Positions 32,453 through 40,641 of a stretch of 64,000 nucleotides of DNA are shown here, piece by piece. The stretch's first letter is position 1. Each line of letters opens with the position of its first letter. A model generated the notes under the pieces. That model ran no database searches, was not told where the DNA came from, and was given only the letters and a program-made list of their open reading frames with translations. The stretch is from Lachnospiraceae bacterium. GTDB taxonomy: Bacteria > Bacillota > Clostridia > Lachnospirales > Lachnospiraceae. The position numbers and the translations under genes were made by a program. Location: assembly GCA_022483465.1 (NCBI GenBank), contig JAKVNF010000001.1:744001-808000 (forward strand). The letters are read 5' to 3'.

Positions 32453-33283
32453 ATGAGAACCAGGACCATTTTTCTGGATATCGATGGGACACTGACGGAC
32501 TTTGCGGGCAGGATGCCGGACTCCGCAAAAGAGGCCCTGGAGAGGGCGCACCGCGCGGGGCACCGCCTTGTTCTCTGCTCCGGGCGGGGCGTCACGCAGA
32601 TCTACCCCTGGATGCGGCAGTCCCCCCTCTTTGACGGCTGCATCTGCGCGGCCGGCGCCGTCGTGTTTGCAGGGAAGACCTGCCTGGAAAACCGCACCAT
32701 TCCCAGAAAGAAGCTCTCTCTCCTTCTCTCCCATCTGGAGGAGAAGCACGCGATCTTCTTTCTGCAGTCCATGGGTGGGATGTTCGGGAATGCCTGGTCC
32801 GTGGAAAACGGAACCATGCTGATCGGAAACGGGGCCCTGGACCCAAGGCAGCGGGAAGAGCTCTTTGGAAGGACAGAGGTTCTCCCGGATCTTGTCTTAC
32901 GCACCGACTGCAACAAGCTGGTCTACTATCGCCTCCCGGAGACCCTGGAGGAGCTGCAGCGCGCTGCAGGGCCCTTTTTTCAGGTGACGGACTCCTCCTT
33001 CCGCAGGGCAGTGAGCACCGGGTACACGGACGGGGAGATCACGATGGCAGCCTGTCCCAAGAGCCATGGCATGGCAAAGTTTCTCCGGTACATCGGTGCC
33101 AGCCGGAAGGACGCCACCGCTTTTGGAGACGGCCCCAACGACCTCGAGATGCTTGCCTATGCGGGGACCGGGGTCGCCATGGGAAACGGCACAGACGCCT
33201 GCAAGGCACAGGCGGATTTTGTGACCGCATCCATCCACGAAGATGGCATCTATCTTGGCTTTCAGAAGCTGGGGCTGATCTGA
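32453..33283 (+). CDS. Cof-type HAD-IIB phosphatase
   Basis: A 276-residue phosphatase of the haloacid dehalogenase superfamily with the large type-IIB cap. Motif I is DIDGTLTD at residues 9-16 (nucleophile D9). Motif II is in LVLCSGRG. Motifs III and IV include the late KSHGMAKFL and GDGPNDLEML. MGNGTDACKAQADFVT near the end is typical of the Cof group. These enzymes dephosphorylate sugar phosphates, FMN or similar small molecules; the substrate here is unknown. GCAGAGGAGG precedes the ATG. Confidence 0.9.
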   Translation: MRTRTIFLDIDGTLTDFAGRMPDSAKEALERAHRAGHRLVLCSGRGVTQIYPWMRQSPLFDGCICAAGAVVFAGKTCLENRTIPRKKLSLLLSHLEEKHAIFFLQSMGGMFGNAWSVENGTMLIGNGALDPRQREELFGRTEVLPDLVLRTDCNKLVYYRLPETLEELQRAAGPFFQVTDSSFRRAVSTGYTDGEITMAACPKSHGMAKFLRYIGASRKDATAFGDGPNDLEMLAYAGTGVAMGNGTDACKAQADFVTASIHEDGIYLGFQKLGLI

Positions 33284-33311
33284 GGGGAAGAGCGCGTTCT
33301 TTCCGCAAGGA

Positions 33312-33351
33312 AAAAGGAGCTGTTTCCGGTGCTCTCCGGAAACAGCTCCTT
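33312..33351. terminator. Bidirectional intrinsic terminator
   Basis: AAGGAGCTGTTTCCGG pairs with CCGGAAACAGCTCCTT around six bases, with an A run on one side. It ends the HAD gene on the plus strand and probably the DUF308 gene on the minus strand. Confidence 0.85.
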
Positions 33352-33390
33352 CCCTGTTCTCATGTCCTGTCTCTGATCTTACTTTTCCGC

Positions 33391-33912
33391 TTATCCCCTC
33401 TGCGGGTTCCTGCTGTCTGTCTCCTCCGGGCTGTCCGTCAGGATGCCGACGACGGCATCAAAGATGAAGAACAGGCCGCAGGCTGTGGTGTACCACATGG
33501 AGGTCAGCGGGCGCAGGCAGATCGTAAAGCCCAGCAAAATCGTGATGCCCCCGAGGATCAGGAGAATCGAGGACTTCTTTCTCTTCTGCACGCCGACGCG
33601 CACCAGATGGCGGAAGCCATCCCCGATCATCGCGACCCCGAGGACCACCTGGAGGACTGCCGTGACCGAGGAAAGGTCTGCAATGAGCAGGGCGCCGACT
33701 GCAAGGAGGGCTGCAGGGACGACAAAGTCCCTCGCACCGGCCTCCTTTCTCTTCGCATCCGCCGCCGCAAGAAACAGGCTGACGATTCCGGCACCCAGGG
33801 AGACCACACCCATCAGCCGGGCAATGAAGAGAAGCGACGCCCTCGGGTGCACAAACATCGCAACACCAAGGACAAAAGCTGCGATCGCCAACACAATTCC
33901 GCGTTTTTTCAT
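33391..33912 (-). CDS. DUF308 (HdeD-like) membrane protein
   Basis: A 173-residue protein with six short hydrophobic segments in three pairs (GIVLAIAAFVLGVAMFV, LMGVVSLGAGIVSLFLAA, AALLAVGALLIADL and others), the repeat layout of DUF308/HdeD. Family members are linked to acid or envelope stress; the function here is unknown. The ATG at 33912 follows GGGGAGGTG; the frame is open 21 codons upstream. A TATAAT box at about 33966-33971 on the minus strand suggests its own promoter. The 150 bases between it and the lactonase stop hold only AT-rich leader sequence. Confidence 0.8.
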   Translation of the reverse strand: MKKRGIVLAIAAFVLGVAMFVHPRASLLFIARLMGVVSLGAGIVSLFLAAADAKRKEAGARDFVVPAALLAVGALLIADLSSVTAVLQVVLGVAMIGDGFRHLVRVGVQKRKKSSILLILGGITILLGFTICLRPLTSMWYTTACGLFFIFDAVVGILTDSPEETDSRNPQRG

Positions 33913-34068
33913 GACACGCACCTCCCCGTCTGCACAGGCTGTCGATATCTTCTGTACAGTTTCATTATAGTGCATTCCCCGGGAGGATTGGTAAAGTTTT
34001 TGTAAACTTTGTTCAGTATAGGTAAGTTTTTCGCGCAGTTTTGTGCATCTTTCCGAAAATTTACCTTG

Positions 34069-35428
34069 CTATGCAAGAAGCAGCGCCACGGCACGGGGAA
34101 AGGACAGCACCGCCGGCGTCCTCACAAGAGCAGTTCGGTCCGCATTCCAGGAGAGGGAAGTCACCGTCCCGCTCACCTGATGGGCCGCGAGAACGGTGTC
34201 CCCGGCGAGGATAAAGTCCCTCGGCATCACACCGCCCGTCTTCTGCGTGGAGAGCCGCTGCAGGATGCCGCCCTCTCTCACGGCAAAGACGCTGATGCTG
34301 TCATCACCCCGGTTCGAGGCAAGGACGCGTTTTCCATCCTCCGTCATCCGGATCGCGGCGCCGTAGGCGTCAAAATCCCCGACGGGGAGGGACCGAAGAT
34401 CCACCTCCTCCGGGATCGAGCGAAGTCTCTGGAGGTTTCTCCCCGTCACGGCATCGATCACCGTGACATTGGCGCCCATCTCTGTGATGCAGTAGATCCG
34501 CTTCCGGTCTTTGTCCAGGACAAGGTGCCTGGGTCCGTCCCCTGCCGCCGTGCGGTACTGCGGCGCCTGCTCTGTGAGACTTCCCTCCTTTTCCAGGCGG
34601 TAGTGCCAGATCCTGTCCTCCCCGAGGTCACAGGAGAAGAGCTCCTGTCCGGCAAACGCCGCAAAGTGCACATGCGCCTCCTGCTGCCGCCTCCAGTGCG
34701 CGCTTTTCCCCGTGTGGACCTTCCGGTCGGAGAGAGACAGCACGGTGCCATCCCCCTCGATGCGAAGGAGGGACAGACTCCCGTCCCCGTAGTTGGAGGC
34801 TGCAAGAGCCGTTCCATCCGCATTGACACAGACGTGGCAGCACCCCTTCCCGCCGTCTCCTGTGACGCCTGCCAGAGTGAGTGCTCCACTCTCCCCGATT
34901 CTCCAGGCGGCAACCGCCGCCTCCCCATTCTCTTTCTCTGCACAGGAGTAAAGAATGGGCTTGGCGTTAGTAAAGAACCGGGTTGATGGGTTCCATACCA
35001 CAACCTCCATGGTGAACTCTCGACGCGATAATGTCTGATGAAGATATAGAATCCCCATTTGGAGCTCTTTTCTTCTCTGCATAATGCCTATCTTGTTATT
35101 TATAGTCACATGCTCGGCAAGTAGGTGTATGCTTTTAGGCAATCTAGGTGATACTTTGTTACATGATGCAACACAGCACGGATAGAAGTGTACCCAGCTC
35201 GAGCTCAAAGTGAGGGATTAGTGGTCTCATGCTAGGCGATCGCTTATCAACCCGTTTCTTAACTAACGCCATGGGCTTTTTCGGATGTCTCGCAAAGTAG
35301 ATGGGATTTTTCACCCCGGCATAGCGGGCAAGGATCAAGATGTGTTTTCTCTCCCCGTCCAGTTCGCAGAGTGCAACTCCCGGCTCGCTTTTTTCTGCAT
35401 AGCTTCCGACATAGAATCGTATTGTCAT
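34069..35428 (-). pseudogene. 6-phosphogluconolactonase-like beta-propeller gene, interrupted by a MITE
   Basis: The N-terminal 52 codons (35428-35271: FYVGSYAEKSEPGVAL, YFARHPKKP) and the remaining 295 codons (34954-34069: ILYSCAEKENGEAA, CHVCVNADGTALAASNYGDGSL, GDGPRHLVLDKD, SNRGDDSISVF) are separated by the 308-bp element. Removing the element and one copy of ATGGGCTT rejoins them in frame as KKPILYSC, giving 347 residues, the usual length of YbhE/Pgl-type seven-bladed propeller lactonases. The insertion adds a stop after 35 element-coded residues. The gene also lost its ribosome site to the IscB element inserted directly before its ATG. It is almost certainly non-functional as the original enzyme. 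Confidence 0.93.
34963..35270 (-). mobile_element. 308-bp MITE-like element, copy 2, inside the lactonase gene
   Basis: This is the same length and orientation relative to its host gene as the copy at 26237, with only scattered base differences. It begins GGCGTTAGTAAAGAACC and ends with the inverted partner GTTTCTTAACTAACGCC. The flanking direct repeat is ATGGGCTT (34955-34962 and 35271-35278). The outward-reading frame starting MEVVVWNPSTRFFTNA is preserved and runs in phase into the rest of the lactonase gene. There is no transposase gene. The high identity to copy 1 suggests recent movement. Confidence 0.93.
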
Positions 35429-37299
35429 AATGAATACAGGCGCGGAAACCCCGCCGCTTGCAGCGGGGAGGAGCGCCGTCCCCCTTTCTCAAACAAAAGC
35501 TCCGGCATGATGCAATATCCGCAGCTTACTGACAGATACGCTTTTGCCTGAATTCAGTACAACTGCTGTGCCGTTGTTGTGTGTTCCAACTGCAACATAG
35601 GTATGCTTTTTATACATTACCTGTGTTCCCGGCTGAATCGGATATCGCTGCTTTCGAACGGCGATACGTCCTTTGCTTACCTTTTTGCCGTGAAAGATCC
35701 GAAAGTTCTTTTTCCCATTTCGAGGCTCTGAACGGTTTGTTCTGCCACATGACAGATCTGATCCGGACTTTTTGACACCATCCCCGATATCAATATACTT
35801 CGCGTCATAAAACTTCGATAAAACGCGATTATTGCGGCGTCTCTTTTTCAGAAGCTGTTCCGTCGCTCTGTGCACCGGCTGAAACGCTCCCATACAATAG
35901 GCATCATTTGCATGCGTCTTGGCAAGGGAGTGATCCCGACGTGACAGCTTTGTATATGCTCCATACGTGGTATGCACAGTCAGACTGGAATCCAAGTCTT
36001 TGACAGTCTGCACAATTTTCCACCGCACGGTGTTCATAAACGCTGCGCCAGTCAGAGGTTTCATCTTCGGCTTCCAGCCATATAATTTTCCCTTTTTTTG
36101 GTGATTCGCTGCCGTATGGCATTTTGTGCAGACCGTAATCAGGTTGCTCATCCGGTCTGTATGATCGGAGGGTGTTTTCCAGTAACCAACATGGTGCACA
36201 CGCAGAATCCGTCCATCTTCGATCCCCTTACCGCAGCACTGGCATTTGTAGCCGTCACGATAAAATACCGCTTCACGAAGCGTAGCAATGCTGTAACGGA
36301 CTCCATGCTGATAGTCTGATCCTTCCGGAATTGGCAGGCCCTTTTCCTTTGCCTCAAGTATCTGTGTATCGAATGTCCCCACTTCAAGGTATACATCACG
36401 AATCGGCAGTACCTTTTGGAACGTGGATACAAGACGCACATGGATATCCGCTTTATGCTGAAGTGAGGGTGCAAGCCATCCGGGCTTCTTGGAGTGCGTG
36501 CGATTGTCGAACCTCGCTTCACGATACCGAAGCCGGTTGCGTCTGCTCTTGCGGTACCGTCTCTGTGCATCGTGATGCTGCTTCTCATCTGCAAGTGTAT
36601 CGACCTGCAGATGGACAAACTCATGCTTTGCGCTCTTGACAGAGACACCGATATGCTGATAGCCGGTATCCTCGCAGAGTTCGACCTTCTGCGTATGCGG
36701 CGTTTTCTGATCCGGCAGAGCGTAGGTCAGCCGGATTGTAAATCCCGGCTTGTGGCCTGCAATGACTGCTCTGCCGCCTTTGAGCATCTGTCTCACCTTT
36801 TTGATATTGTAGGTCGGCATCAGCGGTGAGCCGTCTGCAGCCAGTACATAAATCAGCATAACTGATGCCTCCTTTCTGAAAATCAAACAATCGATACGGT
36901 GCCTTACGGCTTCCCGTGCTGTGTCTCCTCAGGGAAGGCATACACGGGGTTCTGCCTACAGGAGGCTCCTTCCCGGAGGAAGAAGCCCCGTTCGGCGGGT
37001 CCACATCGCCAATGTTGTCAGCAGTTTGTTGTGTATCACACTCCTCCTACCCTCAGAAATGTTTAGTGACACACCGCAGAGCAGTGGACTTGTGAGAGCA
37101 TCCACTGGTGCCTGTGTTCACGAGCAGACAAGCCGGAACTGGTCTGCCGAATTTGCCGACAACGTAGCCCATCCGCAACCCGAAGGTTTTTGGACAGGCT
37201 CTGGCTACTCACTCAGGACTGCGATGGTGCTGCAGTCCTCATGTTGGGCCGAGAGGGCCATGTGTTGCCACACAACCCCCACGGCTTGCCGTGGGGTTA
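35429..37299 (-). mobile_element. IscB element (IS200/IS605-like, HEARO type) without tnpA
   Basis: The element comprises an omega-RNA region, the iscB gene and short structured ends. On the minus strand the left end begins TAACCCCACGGCAAGCC with a perfect CCCCACGG/CCGTGGGG hairpin at 37277-37296. The right end carries a second hairpin, CCCCGC...GCGGGG, at 35449-35468, and finishes just before ATGACA. There is no direct repeat, as expected for this transposition mode. Removing it joins GGGGAGGAAAGAGACTCAC to ATGACA, a textbook ribosome site and start codon. No TnpA transposase is present, so it moves in trans or is immobile. The left boundary is uncertain by a few bases. Confidence 0.85.
35489..36859 (-). 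CDS. iscB: IscB RNA-guided HNH/RuvC endonuclease
   Basis: A 456-residue protein, the usual IscB size, ancestral in design to Cas9. PLMP at residues 12-15 is the N-terminal IscB signature. RuvC-I is CEDTGYQHIG (D64). The Arg-rich bridge helix is about 95-122 (RRYRKSRRNRLRYR). RuvC-II is VYLEVGTFDTQ (E159). The HNH domain is 195-255, with zinc cysteines C206/C209 and C244/C247, and H222-H223, N239 and H248. RuvC-III is THANDA (H316, D319). A Lys/Arg-rich C-terminal target-adjacent-motif domain ends KSVSVSKLRILHH. All catalytic residues are present, so it should be active. The ATG at 36859 follows AAAGGAGG; a longer frame starts at 36886. Confidence 0.93.
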   Translation of the reverse strand: MLIYVLAADGSPLMPTYNIKKVRQMLKGGRAVIAGHKPGFTIRLTYALPDQKTPHTQKVELCEDTGYQHIGVSVKSAKHEFVHLQVDTLADEKQHHDAQRRYRKSRRNRLRYREARFDNRTHSKKPGWLAPSLQHKADIHVRLVSTFQKVLPIRDVYLEVGTFDTQILEAKEKGLPIPEGSDYQHGVRYSIATLREAVFYRDGYKCQCCGKGIEDGRILRVHHVGYWKTPSDHTDRMSNLITVCTKCHTAANHQKKGKLYGWKPKMKPLTGAAFMNTVRWKIVQTVKDLDSSLTVHTTYGAYTKLSRRDHSLAKTHANDAYCMGAFQPVHRATEQLLKKRRRNNRVLSKFYDAKYIDIGDGVKKSGSDLSCGRTNRSEPRNGKKNFRIFHGKKVSKGRIAVRKQRYPIQPGTQVMYKKHTYVAVGTHNNGTAVVLNSGKSVSVSKLRILHHAGAFV

Positions 37300-37315
37300 G
37301 TGAGTCTCTTTCCTC
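36880..37315 (-). ncRNA. Omega-RNA (HEARO RNA) with guide at its 5' end
   Basis: About 430 bases upstream of iscB on the same strand have no gene but a chain of stem-loops: CCCCACGG/CCGTGGGG, TGTGTTGCC/GGCAACACA, AGGACTGC/GCAGTCCT, CAGTGGA/TCCACTG and others towards iscB. This is where IscB systems encode their guide RNA. In characterised IscB elements the guide is the sequence immediately outside the left end. Here that is GAGGAAAGAGACTCAC (37315-37300), the former ribosome site of the lactonase gene. The exact RNA ends are not known; the scaffold boundary near iscB is a guess. Confidence 0.8.
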
Positions 37316-37393
37316 CCCGAGCGTTTTCATGCGAGGTACTCTGATCTCTTCGCCGTTTCCGGGACCTGCCTGGACGGTATGCAGCCAGGCGTC

Positions 37394-38392
37394 CTATTCC
37401 GTATCTTCCTTCATGTAGGCATCGATCCGATGATTCAGTTCCTGCCGGATCCCAATCAGCCTCTTCATGATGGTGCCGAACTGAAAGTGCTCTTTCAGGG
37501 TCAGCCTGTGGGCTTCCGCCTCTGCAAACAGCCCATCGAAGTCATTCCGCAGTTTCTCCTCGCGCTCCTTCCTGTCCATCAGCTCGATATAGGCCTTTTG
37601 GGATTCGTAGTAAACGATCTCTTCCTCCTCCTTCGCATAGTTCTTGCTCTTCGGAACAGGGAACATCTCCCGGATCTTCTCTGCCAGCGCCTCCTCCGGC
37701 ACAAGTTCTGCGAGGATCCGGTAGCAGATGGTCAGGATCCTCGGCGGGCAGCTCTGCAGGTAGGAGATGAGGTTCTCGATATCCTGAGGAGCTGCCAGTT
37801 CCCTCATCCCGGCTTCATCGAGAAGTGCCAACTTCTTCTCCCAGGCGCGCGGGGCTCTCTTCCGGTTGTCATGCGTCAGGTCCTCAAGGTAGCCGTAGAC
37901 CGCAGAGAGCAGGTTCTTTCGGAGCGATGTATCCAAAAAGAGCGGGGTGAACCCCATGAGAAGCTTGGCTGTCTCCATCTCCTGCTCTGTCAGCGCGGTT
38001 TGCTGCCCTGCATTCTGGCCAGAGTCCGTATCCTCCTCGGGCAGGTCCGGTTCATAGTCCCAACCGGTATCCCAGTACTCCTTCTGTCCTTCCCGGAGAA
38101 GCTCCGCAGGCATGGTGTCGTAGGTCCCGTCATCGCAGAACGCTGCGATTGCTTTCGCCTGATCGGGATCATCCACTTCCAGATACTCCCGCAGCTTTCT
38201 GGCCCTTCTCTTTTCCTCCGGGGCATCCTCCGGGAGCGGAATCTCCCCGTCTCTCTCCGCGATCACGGCATCCTTTGCCGCCCTCTTCACGAGCTTTGCA
38301 TCTCCCGGGAACCGATCCGCAAGGTACTGTACCTTCTTCAGGTACTCCGCCTTTTTCTCTGGGTCTTTTTCCCGGATCGCATCCATCGCCAT
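37394..38392 (-). CDS. Protein of unknown function, probably 5'-truncated gene
   Basis: A 332-residue, mainly helical and strongly charged protein (KDPEKKAEYLKKVQYLADRFPGD, PEDAPEEKRRARKLREYLEVDD, ENLISYLQSCPPRIL). No family is recognised and there is no membrane span. The reading frame stays protein-like for another 36 codons upstream of the first ATG (WRDTYHRKRAYRIAS, RAETLFF) until a stop, without any ATG, GTG or TTG. The ATG at 38392 has only a weak GGAG site. The true N-terminus is probably lost. Its stop lies about 85 bases before the original lactonase ribosome site, so the two may once have been neighbours in one unit. Confidence 0.5.
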   Translation of the reverse strand: MAMDAIREKDPEKKAEYLKKVQYLADRFPGDAKLVKRAAKDAVIAERDGEIPLPEDAPEEKRRARKLREYLEVDDPDQAKAIAAFCDDGTYDTMPAELLREGQKEYWDTGWDYEPDLPEEDTDSGQNAGQQTALTEQEMETAKLLMGFTPLFLDTSLRKNLLSAVYGYLEDLTHDNRKRAPRAWEKKLALLDEAGMRELAAPQDIENLISYLQSCPPRILTICYRILAELVPEEALAEKIREMFPVPKSKNYAKEEEEIVYYESQKAYIELMDRKEREEKLRNDFDGLFAEAEAHRLTLKEHFQFGTIMKRLIGIRQELNHRIDAYMKEDTE

Positions 38393-38835
38393 GAAAAACA
38401 GGGTCTCCGCCCTCGATGCAATCCGGTACGCCCTCTTCCTGTGATATGTGTCTCGCCACGCTCTTCTACCGGCCCTTTCTGCACTCTTTGCATCTCACCC
38501 TCTCCCGAGGGCCTGTATCTGAGAACATTGTCCCATGAAGCGGCAGAATGCGCCAGTCCCTGCATCTGCGCAGATCGAGAGGGAGGAGGGGATTGGTCCC
38601 TGTTCTCTCGCACCGCACATCCCATTCGATCTGCGGGTGGTTTCAGCAGAAAACGAACAATGGCTGTATAAGCGGCGGCCATGCCGATCGGCCCCACTCA
38701 TACAGCCATTTCCTTTCCGTGCCACGCTGCCCCTGGCAGTTTTCACTGCCTCCAGATGCCCATGCACATCCTTTGGTTTCTGCATCTTCCATGGACGGTA
38801 TGCGGCATCATCTCTAAAGAACTCCCTGTGGCAAG
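38393..38835 (-). other. Intergenic stretch: gene remnant and inverted repeat
   Basis: The stretch holds no complete gene. 38393-38500 is the in-frame upstream remnant of the 332-residue protein gene. 38659-38710 is an inverted repeat, AATGGCTGTATAAG with CTCATACAGCCATT around 24 bases, placed about 130 bases after the permease stop. It may act as a processing or termination structure for the sugar-transport operon, though the T run after it is poor. A smaller hairpin, GGCAGTG/CACTGCC, lies near 38735. Confidence 0.45.
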
Positions 38836-39681
38836 CTACCCTTTCACGCTCCCCGCCGTCAAACCCTGCACGAAGAACTTCTGGCAGGAGATGAAAACAA
38901 TCAAGATCGGAATCAGGCTGAGTACGGACAGCGCAAACACATAGCCCCACTGGGTGAACTGATGCTGTCCGAAGAATCCGGAGATCGCAATCGGGAGCGT
39001 CCGCTTTAAGTCATCATTGATTACCGTATTTGCCCAGGGGAACTCCTCCCACGCGGTGAGGAAGTTGAAGATGGAGATCGATGCAATCCCCGGTTTGGTC
39101 AATGGGATGATGACATGGACGTACACAGTGAAGACATTGCCGCCGTCCATGTAGGTTGCCTCATCCAATTCGGACGGCACGCCCTCCACAAATCCCTTGA
39201 TCATGAAGGTCGAGTAGGGAATCACCCAGGCAACATAGAAGGGAATCAGGCCCCAGATGCTGTTTATGGTCTTGAGCTTTACCGCCAGTTCGTACTGCGG
39301 CACAATCATCGTGGTACCGGGAATGATCATGGTCAGGATGATGAAGGCAAAGAGCGCCCTGCGTCCCGGAAAGCGGAATCTGGCGATACAGAAAGCGAGT
39401 GCGGAGGACACCGCCGCGGAGATTGCGACCGTGCAAACCGAAACCGCAATGCTGTTCAGAAAGTTGCCGAGAAACTTCCTCTGGCTCAGGATATATTTGT
39501 AATTCTCCAACGTGATTTCATGCAGCTTCGGAAAGAACTGCGGCGGATATTCATACAATGCTCCATTGGGCTTGAGCGAAGTGCTGACCATGTAGAGCAT
39601 CGGAAGAATAACAATCACCATTCCGAGGATGAGCAGGACATAGATGAGGGCCTGCATACCGTTTTTCTTCTTCATCTCCAT
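38836..39681 (-). CDS. Carbohydrate ABC transporter permease (MalG type)
   Basis: A 281-residue inner-membrane protein with six spans. The cytoplasmic EAA loop, FVEGVPSELDEATYMDGGNVFTVYVHVIIPLTKPGI, contacts the ATPase. GTTMIVPQYELAVKL and the end QKFFVQGLTAGSVKG are typical of the MalG/MsmG branch of sugar importers. Its ATG overlaps the stop of the preceding permease gene by one base (TAATG), so the two halves of the channel are made together. No ATPase gene is in the operon; a shared MsmK-type ATPase elsewhere is expected. Confidence 0.92.
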   Translation of the reverse strand: MEMKKKNGMQALIYVLLILGMVIVILPMLYMVSTSLKPNGALYEYPPQFFPKLHEITLENYKYILSQRKFLGNFLNSIAVSVCTVAISAAVSSALAFCIARFRFPGRRALFAFIILTMIIPGTTMIVPQYELAVKLKTINSIWGLIPFYVAWVIPYSTFMIKGFVEGVPSELDEATYMDGGNVFTVYVHVIIPLTKPGIASISIFNFLTAWEEFPWANTVINDDLKRTLPIAISGFFGQHQFTQWGYVFALSVLSLIPILIVFISCQKFFVQGLTAGSVKG

Positions 39682-40565
39682 TACTGCTGCTCCTTGTTCT
39701 GCATCAGACGGAATTCCAGGATGGCCAGAATGCCGAGTATGAAGGCAATGATAAATGACAGTGCCGCAGAATATCCGAACTTTCCGGTGCTGAATGCCTT
39801 GTAGTACATCCAGGTGAGAACGACCTCCGTATCATGGCCGGGCTTCCCATCGGTGATCAGCTTTGTCGACGTATAGACGTTAAAGCCGCCGATCGTCAGC
39901 ATGACAAGAGCAAACAGGACCGTCCCCTTGATGCCGGGAAGCGTCACATACCGGAATTTCTGCCAGGAGCCAGCACCATCCAGTGCGGCAGACTCATACA
40001 GCTCCTGGGGAACCGCCTGCAGCGCAGCCAGAAACACCACCATGTTCCAGCCAATTCCCTTCCAGATGCCGAGCAGCATGGCGACCGTCATTCCGCCCCA
40101 GCGGCTGTCAAGCCAGCGGATGTTGGAACCTGTCACATGGATCACATTGGTCAGGAAATAGTTCAGCAGGCCCTCCGTGTTGAAAACATATTTGAATACC
40201 AGAGATGCGATCACCCAGGAAGTGATGACGGGAAGATAATAGGCAACGCGGAATCCGATTTTGAATTTTTTGACCGAATTGATCAGAATTGCCACAAGAA
40301 GTCCCAGAATCATCTGGGCAGGAACGGTAATCAGCGTGTAGACAATCGTGTTGACAAAGGATGTCTGAAAGTAGGGGTCCGTGACAACACTCCGATAGTT
40401 TTCAAGCCCGATAAATTTCTGACTCAGGAAGGATCCGAAGTCCCATTTGAAAAAGCTCATCCAAAACAGGCGGATAATCGGATACACCGTAAAAATACAG
40501 AAGATCAGAAGCCCTGGAAGCAAAAGCAGCCCGATCTGAGCCTTGCTCTTTCCTTTTAATTTCAT
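39681..40565 (-). CDS. Carbohydrate ABC transporter permease (MalF/UgpA type)
   Basis: A 294-residue protein with six spans: LLLLPGLLIFCIFTVYPIIRLFWMSF at the start, FVNTIVYTLITVPAQMILGLLVAIL and others. The EAA loop reads LYESAALDGAGSWQKFRYVTLPGI. It pairs with the MalG-type permease downstream. A TGAAATTAAAAGG start region follows a weak ribosome site. It is separated from the binding-protein gene by 76 bases containing a hairpin that may lower its expression relative to that gene. Confidence 0.92.
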   Translation of the reverse strand: MKLKGKSKAQIGLLLLPGLLIFCIFTVYPIIRLFWMSFFKWDFGSFLSQKFIGLENYRSVVTDPYFQTSFVNTIVYTLITVPAQMILGLLVAILINSVKKFKIGFRVAYYLPVITSWVIASLVFKYVFNTEGLLNYFLTNVIHVTGSNIRWLDSRWGGMTVAMLLGIWKGIGWNMVVFLAALQAVPQELYESAALDGAGSWQKFRYVTLPGIKGTVLFALVMLTIGGFNVYTSTKLITDGKPGHDTEVVLTWMYYKAFSTGKFGYSAALSFIIAFILGILAILEFRLMQNKEQQ

Positions 40566-40585
40566 GTCAGTTCCTTTGAAAATCT

Positions 40586-40615
40586 GCAGGGACAGAGGAG
40601 AGGTTCTGTCCCTGC
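40586..40615 (-). terminator. Intra-operon hairpin between binding protein and permease genes
   Basis: GCAGGGACAGA pairs with TCTGTCCCTGC on the minus strand, followed after three bases by TTTTC. Its position right after the binding-protein gene suits partial termination or protection of the upstream mRNA, giving more binding protein than permease. Confidence 0.65.
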
Positions 40616-40641
40616 ATCGAATTCATCCGGTCGGAGAAAGG

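Noticed and set aside
36650-36690. Apparent loss of the RuvC-I aspartate in IscB
   Set aside because: A first alignment placed IGVSVKS at the active site. Aligning the preceding CEDTGYQHIG with the usual VDTGSK shows that the Asp (D64) is present.
36860-37299. A protein-coding gene in the structured region upstream of iscB
   Set aside because: Only short frames without ribosome sites exist, and the stem-loop pattern fits an RNA.
37379-38671. A 430-codon plus-strand frame opposite the charged helical protein gene
   Set aside because: It has no ribosome site, and its composition looks like antisense; the minus strand has a more protein-like, Glu/Lys-rich helical sequence.
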